Assembly (NCBI GenBank): GCA_900315345.1
Contig: OMYP01000013.1
Span: 34,496-98,495 of the forward strand
Reading direction: 5' to 3'
DNA from: an uncultured Selenomonadales bacterium
GTDB taxonomy: Bacteria; Bacillota; Negativicutes; Acidaminococcales; Acidaminococcaceae
DNA: 64,000 bases
How positions within the stretch are numbered: position 1 is the stretch's first letter; each line of letters opens with the position of its first letter. The notes beneath the pieces are model-generated. The model ran no database searches. It saw only the letters and a program-made list of their open reading frames with translations, and was not told the DNA's origin. This document shows positions 63,968-64,000 of the stretch, piece after piece. The translations under genes were made by a program, and so were the position numbers.

Positions 63968-64000
63968 AAAACAGCTGCCGCCCAAAGAGGCAACAGCTGT
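63968..64000 (-). terminator. Minus-strand terminator from a gene beyond the right edge
   Basis: Read on the minus strand, ACAGCTGTTGCC pairs with GGCGGCAGCTGT (two wobble pairs) over TCTTTG and is followed by TTTTTTG. Confidence 0.65.

Overview
The window reads as chromosome from a diderm Firmicute (class Negativicutes). It joins Firmicute-style genes (a murA-mreB/mbl pair, an S55/SpoIVB-type peptidase, an EpsC serine acetyltransferase, Prp-processed L27) to a complete outer-membrane and lipopolysaccharide gene set. Base composition and gene order fit an Acidaminococcus/Phascolarctobacterium-like organism, but the genus is inferred from memory of such genomes and not proven here.

Layout. 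1-992: end of the ATP synthase operon (atpD, atpC) and a terminator. 1102-2885: three small unrecognised envelope or coiled-coil genes. 3172-7125: murA, mreB/mbl and an exported phosphodiester glycosidase. 7272-11929: an S55 peptidase-like protein and the lipid transporter mlaE-mlaF-mlaD, whose MlaD carries a C-terminal beta-barrel. 12101-24575 and on to 25059: tolC, tamB, a sigma factor, a membrane protein, bamA, an unknown OM protein and three OmpH/Skp-type chaperones, two of them lipoproteins. 25182-43620: an almost unbroken lipid A-Kdo-Lpt block (lpxD, lpxL-like, lpxC, fabZ, lpxA, lpxI, lpxB, msbA, a waaA-lpxK fusion, kdsB, kdsA, kdsD, kdsC, a second lpxL-like gene, lptC, lptA, lptB, lptF/G). 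Together these genes make Kdo2-lipid A, flip it, move it across the periplasm, fold OM proteins and move phospholipids. 43751-48625: a DUF3084 protein, a RuvC/YqgF-fold protein, a cyclodeaminase, tRNA-Ser(UGA), epsC and rplU-prp-rpmA.

48680-62520 is an accessory adhesin island, starting directly behind the rpmA terminator where obgE is usual. It holds a decayed autotransporter remnant, a LysR regulator divergent from a 1474-aa trimeric autotransporter, an exported protein of unknown function, a serine recombinase, a TnpB-like remnant and a second 1554-aa trimeric autotransporter. Both large autotransporters end in an unusual order: the YadA-type anchor barrel is followed by an SLH (peptidoglycan-binding) domain. 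62573-64000 contains a 5'-truncated acyltransferase and a probable type I toxin-antitoxin locus with a predicted antisense RNA.

Most notable observations: SLH domains placed after the autotransporter anchor, implying adhesins that also tether the outer membrane; composition switches in tolC at exactly the two surface-loop segments; MlaD and WaaA-LpxK fusions; a swapped order of S55 peptidase motifs; three identical TTGCCA-N17-TATAAT promoters ahead of envelope genes; a family of small hairpin repeats; and the convergent toxin/antisense RNA locus at the right edge.
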